A stretch of 64,000 bases of DNA, taken from positions 156,061 to 220,060 of the forward strand of contig NZ_PJMB01000007.1 of assembly GCF_002892835.1 (NCBI RefSeq). The letters run 5' to 3'. This document shows positions 60,678 to 64,000 of the stretch, piece after piece (position 1 is the first letter of the stretch; each line of letters opens with the position of its first letter). A program made the translations under genes and the position numbers. The DNA comes from Arthrobacter sp. AFG7.2. Its GTDB lineage: Bacteria > Actinomycetota > Actinomycetes > Actinomycetales > Micrococcaceae. The notes under the pieces are model-generated. The model saw only the letters and a program-made list of their open reading frames with translations, did not search any database and was not told where the DNA came from.

Positions 60678-61667
60678 CTAGTGATCCAGCCATACCAGTT
60701 TGGGAGCCTGGGGCGTGGGGGCGTCAGGGGTAGCGGCCCACCATGCGGCGCAGGCTGCACGCCAGGAGTCGAGGTTGTCCTGGCTGCCAATGATGCCCAC
60801 CGCGCCGTTGGCTACGCGGGCCGTAGCCTCGCCGCACACGTACGTGTCGTCGTCGTGCTTCACTTCCGGGTACGGCCGGTGCAGCTCCGCGAGGTCGTTG
60901 ATGATGTAGTCCGGCCGTTCAGCAGCACGGGCGGCCAGGATGGTCTGACGGGTATCCACGCCGGTCAGTACCGCCACCGTGGCGAATCCTGCATTGTTGC
61001 CGCCCAGGATGTCAGTGTCCAGCCGGTCACCCACCACCAGGGGCCGTTCCGCGCCAAGCCGTTTGGCTGCCGAATGGAAGAGCGGAGCCTCGGGTTTGCC
61101 GGCCACGCGGGGTGTCTTGCCGGTTGCAGCCGCGACAGCTGCCACCAGGGTCCCGTTTCCAGGGGCAATGCCGCGGGCCTGGGGTATGGACATGTCGGTG
61201 TTTGTGGCCACCCAGAGGGCGCCCGCATTCACAACGTAGGTGGCTTCGGCCAGGTCTTTCCACCCAATTTCGGGGTTGAAGCCCTGGACAACTGCCACCG
61301 GGTCCTGGTCCTGGCTGTACACCGGAACCAGCCCGACGAGTTCGATCTCCGCGGCCAGGGCCGGGCTGCCGGTAATCAGGATCCGGGAGCCGGGCACCAG
61401 CATGGACGCCAACAGTTCCGCGGCGGCCTGCGAGGAACTCACCACCTGGTGGTCGTCGGCAGGTGCCCCGAGTTCCCTGAGATGGGCCGCTACCTGGGCC
61501 GGGGAACGGGACGCATTATTGGTCACGTAGCCCAGCCCAATACCGGCGCCGGAGAGCCGCTTCAGCGACTCAATGGCACCGGGGATGGCATGCGGGCCGG
61601 CGTAGACCACGCCGTCCAGATCGGCCAGGAGTGCGTCGAACCGGGAGATCAGGGCAACGTCCGTCAT
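60678..61667 (-). CDS. HAD-IIA family phosphatase (NagD/phosphoglycolate type)
   Basis: Predicted phosphatase, 329 residues. The catalytic motif DLDGV (Asp16, Asp18) is near the N-terminus, motif II TNNASRS follows, motif III Lys in AGKPEAPLF, and motif IV GDRLDTDILGGNNAG. It carries the HAD-IIA cap domain in the middle. ATG at 61667 lies 4 bases after the TPR gene stop. In M. tuberculosis the homologue Rv1692 is a glycerol 3-phosphate phosphatase that recycles lipid glycerol, a likely role here too. Confidence 0.92.
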   Translation of the reverse strand: MTDVALISRFDALLADLDGVVYAGPHAIPGAIESLKRLSGAGIGLGYVTNNASRSPAQVAAHLRELGAPADDHQVVSSSQAAAELLASMLVPGSRILITGSPALAAEIELVGLVPVYSQDQDPVAVVQGFNPEIGWKDLAEATYVVNAGALWVATNTDMSIPQARGIAPGNGTLVAAVAAATGKTPRVAGKPEAPLFHSAAKRLGAERPLVVGDRLDTDILGGNNAGFATVAVLTGVDTRQTILAARAAERPDYIINDLAELHRPYPEVKHDDDTYVCGEATARVANGAVGIIGSQDNLDSWRAACAAWWAATPDAPTPQAPKLVWLDH

Positions 61668-61670
61668 TCG

Positions 61671-63545
61671 TCAGTCTTCCCGGCGGTCCTGCTGGTCCCC
61701 GGCCTGGTGGTCAGCGGCGTCCGCGGTGTCAAATGCTTCATCCTGTTCGCCCTCAGCACTGTCTGCGGCCATGTCGGACGACTCCAGCTCGTCGCGCTCC
61801 ACCGAGTCCTCGTCCGATTCGGCGTCATCGGAGACGAAGTAGTCGGCTTCCTGGTCGTCTATGCTGCCGTCCTGCGGCTCAGTGGCCAGGGCGGCTTGGG
61901 GCGCGGCCTCAGCCGCAGTGACAGCCGATGCGGCCTTGGGGGCGGTGTCGGATGCCTGGGACGCGCGCTCGAGCAGGCGGCGGCGCTCGGCTTCCTCCCT
62001 GGCCTCTTCCTCTTCGTCCCAGCCGAGGTCGATGATGTCAGGCTCTTCATCCACACCCTGGCCCAGTGCGTTTTCGGCAACCACGGCCTGCTTCCGCCAT
62101 TTCTCGGCTTCGGGCTCGCGCCCCACACCGGCAAGGGCATCAGCGTAGGCGCGGAACAGCCGGGGGCTGTAGGAGAACGCCCGGTTGATGTCCAGCTGGG
62201 GAATTTCCAGTTCGGCTACTGCAGCGTCGAGCTGGCCCAGGTCGGTCCTGGCGCCTGCTGCCACAATCGCGAGTTCGGCTTTGCCGGGGGCGTCCAGGTC
62301 CTGGGCTTCCTCGGAGCGTGCCACGTCCAGGGCGCGGTCCGGGCGTCCCAGCCCGCGCTCACAGTCAGCCATGACCGGAAGGTGGACGTTCGAGCCGCTG
62401 ATGCGGCGGTATGTGCGGAATTCCCGGAGGGCTTCGCCATAATGGCCGGCTGCGTAGGCAGTGAGTCCAACAGCTTCGCGGACCGCTGCCAGCCTGCCGC
62501 CTCTCCGGCTGGCGGCGAGGGCGTGCTGGAAGGCGAGTTCCGGTTCTTCATCGATCAGCCGGCCGGCCATCACCAGGTGGCGTGCGACCCACTCCGCGCT
62601 CTTTGCTTCCAGGGTCTTGATTTGGTGCTGGGTGGCGCGGTCAAGCTCTTTGCCCGTGACGTCCTCGTCGATCTCCGGCGACCGCTCGCGGTCCGGACGG
62701 TTGGCGCTGCGGAGGTCGCGGACGTTGGGTTCGCGAACGGGCCGGTCTTCCTGGCGGTCCCTTCCAAAGGTGCGGGGACCTGCGTCGCCACGGCCGGGGC
62801 CACGGTCGAAACTGCGGGGTGCGCGGTCCGGGCGGTCGCTGCGGGCGGGCCGGTCGCTGCGCTCTCCGAAGGGCTTCCGGTTTTCTCCCCCGCCGAAACC
62901 GCGACGGTCGCCTTCGCCGTCACGGCGCGGACGGTCACCAAAAGACTTATCCCGGTCACCGTAGGGCTTGCGCTCTCCGCCACCGAACGGCTTGCGTTCT
63001 CCGCCACCAGCAAAGGGCTTCCGGTCCCGGTCGCCGAAAGGCTTACGCTCTCCCCCGCTGAAACCGCGACGGTCGCCTTCGCCGTCACGGCGCGGCCGGT
63101 CACCAAAGGACTTATCCCGGTCACCGTAGGGCTTGCGCTCTCCGCCACCAGCAAAGGGCTTCCGGTCCCGCTCGCCGAACGGCTTACGCTCTCCCCCGCC
63201 GAAACCGCGACGGTCGCCTTCGCCGTCACGGCGCGGCCGGTCACCAAAAGACTTATCCCGGTCACCGTAGGGCTTGCGCTCACGATCACCGAACGGCTTG
63301 CGCTCCCCGCCACCGAAACTACGACGGTCGCCTTCACCATCACGGCGGGGACGATCACCGAACGGCTTCTTGTCCCGGTCGCCGAACGGCTTACGCTCGC
63401 CACCACCAGAGCCACGTCCGGTGGTGTCGCCGCTGTCGCGGTTGGGGCGGGAACGGAATCCGCGGGGGTCGCCGCCGGAATTGTTGTTGCCGCGGAACCC
63501 GCCGCGGTCATTTCCGCCGCGGTTGCCCCCGTTGTGCTCAGCCAT
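61671..63545 (-). CDS. TPR protein with Arg/Gly-rich N-terminus and acidic C-terminus
   Basis: 624-residue protein in three parts. Residues 1 to about 288 are Arg/Gly/Asp/Lys-rich and repetitive, with recurring GGGERKPFG, RKPYGDRDKSFGDRP and RRDGEGDRRGF blocks and no fold expected. About 300-480 has helical TPR-like repeats (AFQHALAASRRGGRLAAVREAVGLTAYAAGHYGEALREF). The last ~140 residues are acidic. Start ATG 63545 follows AGGAGGAAT. Only the TPR part resembles Rv1691. The RG-rich stretch resembles RNA-binding low-complexity regions; function unknown. It is the first gene in a run with HAD, tlyA, nadK and recN. Confidence 0.85.
   Translation of the reverse strand: MAEHNGGNRGGNDRGGFRGNNNSGGDPRGFRSRPNRDSGDTTGRGSGGGERKPFGDRDKKPFGDRPRRDGEGDRRSFGGGERKPFGDRERKPYGDRDKSFGDRPRRDGEGDRRGFGGGERKPFGERDRKPFAGGGERKPYGDRDKSFGDRPRRDGEGDRRGFSGGERKPFGDRDRKPFAGGGERKPFGGGERKPYGDRDKSFGDRPRRDGEGDRRGFGGGENRKPFGERSDRPARSDRPDRAPRSFDRGPGRGDAGPRTFGRDRQEDRPVREPNVRDLRSANRPDRERSPEIDEDVTGKELDRATQHQIKTLEAKSAEWVARHLVMAGRLIDEEPELAFQHALAASRRGGRLAAVREAVGLTAYAAGHYGEALREFRTYRRISGSNVHLPVMADCERGLGRPDRALDVARSEEAQDLDAPGKAELAIVAAGARTDLGQLDAAVAELEIPQLDINRAFSYSPRLFRAYADALAGVGREPEAEKWRKQAVVAENALGQGVDEEPDIIDLGWDEEEEAREEAERRRLLERASQASDTAPKAASAVTAAEAAPQAALATEPQDGSIDDQEADYFVSDDAESDEDSVERDELESSDMAADSAEGEQDEAFDTADAADHQAGDQQDRRED
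62860..63420. repeat. In-gene imperfect tandem repeats of the Arg/Gly-rich region
   Basis: Related blocks start near 62896, 63061, 63202 and 63317, spaced 165, 141 and 115 bases apart, so units of unequal length are duplicated and truncated. They share GCGACGGTCGCCTTC and GACTTATCCCGGTCACC elements. Unequal spacing argues for repeated recombination or slippage, and the number of blocks may differ between strains. Confidence 0.8.
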
Positions 63546-63730
63546 GTGGATTCCTCCTGTTGTGAGCTGACCACTGGCGCAACTGCAGCCGCTCGTATCC
63601 GTGTTTCGTTTCCTACGCAACCCGAAATCAAGCGCTTCGAAGTCCGTACATCTTCATCAATTCTAGTGGAGTTGCCCAACCTGGCAGGACCGGGCAGGGC
63701 CAGGGAGCAGCATCGTGGGAATATTCACAA

Positions 63731-63794
63731 CGCCCCGTCACCTCCTGCGGGTTTGGGCGTGACGCCCCGTCAGCTCCTGCGGGTTGTGGCGTGA
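63731..63794. repeat. Two tandem 32-base repeats with hairpin potential
   Basis: Units at 63731-63762 and 63763-63794 match at 29 of 32 positions, begin CGCCCCGTCA and end GGCGTGA. Within each unit ACGCCC or ACGCC can pair with GGGCGT or GGCGT, so each may form its own stem-loop. They lie between the rRNA terminator and the TPR gene. Confidence 0.75.
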
Positions 63795-63863
63795 CGGCCG
63801 GCGTCTTGGAGGGGTGTTCGACGGCGGTGCTGCCGCGGGAGGTTGTGCAGGGTGCAGGCGATC

Positions 63864-63893
63864 CCCAACGGCCCGGTATCTTCGGCCGTTGGG
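63864..63893. other. Hairpin downstream of the rRNA operon
   Basis: Arms CCCAACGGCC (63864-63873) and GGCCGTTGGG (63884-63893) are perfect complements around 10 bases. It follows the main terminator on the minus strand and may act as a second terminator. Confidence 0.6.
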
Positions 63894-63924
63894 TGTCCTT
63901 GGTGGTGGTGGGTGTTAAATGTGG

Positions 63925-63952
63925 GAGGCCCCAACCGTGTGGTTGGGGCCTC
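63925..63952 (-). terminator. Terminator of the rRNA operon
   Basis: Perfect 12-bp stem GAGGCCCCAACC (63925-63936) / GGTTGGGGCCTC (63941-63952), loop GTGT, 12 bases after the 5S 3' end. On the minus strand it is followed by CCACATTT. Confidence 0.85.
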
Positions 63953-63963
63953 GACCTAATGGT

Positions 63964-64000
63964 TGTCCGGCGGTGACCTACTCTCCCACACCCTCCCGGG
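63964..64000 (-). rRNA. 5S ribosomal RNA, 3' end (cut by window edge)
   Basis: Reverse complement of the last 37 bases reads GGGAGGGTGTGGGAGAGTAG then GTCACCGCCGGACA, the conserved 3' end of actinobacterial 5S rRNA (helix IV/V and 3' strand of helix I). The remainder and the 23S/16S genes lie beyond the window. Confidence 0.9.

Larger units (their letters stand above)
63546..63963. other. Intergenic region between TPR gene and 5S rRNA
   Basis: No gene is supported. It contains the TPR gene leader, two 32-base tandem repeats (63731-63794), a hairpin (63864-63893) and the rRNA operon terminator (63925-63952). No promoter with good -35/-10 was clear. Confidence 0.7.

Noticed and set aside
62860..63420. 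Repeated blocks resembling a CRISPR array
   Set aside because: Spacing is uneven (165, 141, 115), blocks are in frame in a coding gene, and no cas genes or unique spacers of fixed length exist.
60324..63794. Plus-strand open frame of 1,156 codons opposite the tlyA-HAD-TPR genes
   Set aside because: It is antisense to several well-supported genes, and its C-terminal half is a mirror of the Arg/Gly repeats. Long antisense frames are common in GC-rich DNA with strong third-position bias.
63731..63794. Two 32-base repeats as a CRISPR
   Set aside because: Units abut with no spacer between them.

Overview
The window is high-GC actinobacterial chromosome. It most resembles Arthrobacter or a close relative in the Micrococcaceae, an assignment inferred from protein content and gene order without any database search. 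The genes are almost all housekeeping. Many start with GTG and overlap their neighbours by 1-8 bases. Gene order, compared with Mycobacterium tuberculosis from memory, matches three separate blocks there: the division/pknL block (murD to fadD15), the gcvH-garA-ftsR block, and the pyrG-recN-tlyA / parA-scpAB-cmk-der block.

Bases 1-8,912 (minus strand) hold the first half of the dcw cell-wall and division cluster, transcribed mraZ, rsmH, ftsL, ftsI, murE, murF, mraY, murD (cut by the window edge). It starts at a promoter overlapped by three 10-bp-spaced MraZ boxes. Bases 9,200-25,054 hold a DUF3040 membrane protein, dinB, a lipoprotein, a polyprenyl diphosphate synthase, an Rv2175c-type DNA-binding protein, a LysM/lytic transglycosylase, a PASTA-domain Ser/Thr kinase, class II DAHP synthase, a PlsC acyltransferase, two tandem alpha/beta hydrolases with a small membrane protein, a ROK glucokinase and a long-chain acyl-CoA ligase. 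This block ends in a 111-base nested palindrome.

Bases 25,075-33,906 hold pyruvate carboxylase, an orphan ParA ATPase, the signalling and regulatory cluster MerR / bifunctional nuclease / FtsR / GarA / GcvH, an Fpg/Nei-type glycosylase and tRNA-Pro(GGG). Bases 34,055-41,846 (minus) hold der, plsC, cmk, tyrA, rluB, scpB, scpA and parA: ribosome maturation, lipid and aromatic synthesis, and chromosome organisation in one chain of closely spaced or overlapping genes.

Bases 42,061-52,302 are a carbon-acid module: the C4-dicarboxylate carrier DctA, a CitA/DcuS-type sensor kinase with its response regulator, propionyl-CoA synthetase PrpE, a GntR repressor and prpD-prpB-prpC (2-methylcitrate cycle). 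It separates parA-scpAB from xerD, which sit close together in mycobacteria. Bases 52,413-63,545 (minus) return to conserved order: Nudix, xerD, Nudix, pyrG, recN, nadK, tlyA, a small hypothetical, a HAD phosphatase and a TPR protein with a long Arg/Gly-rich N-terminus. The window ends in the terminator and the 3' end of a 5S rRNA (minus strand), so an rRNA operon lies just beyond.

No prophage, insertion sequence, CRISPR array or obvious defence or biosynthetic cluster is visible. The points of most interest are regulatory DNA (MraZ boxes on the dcw promoter, several palindromes in divergent promoters), the 111-base nested palindrome, the Arg/Gly-rich TPR protein, the Fpg variant, and the placement of the propionate/dicarboxylate module.
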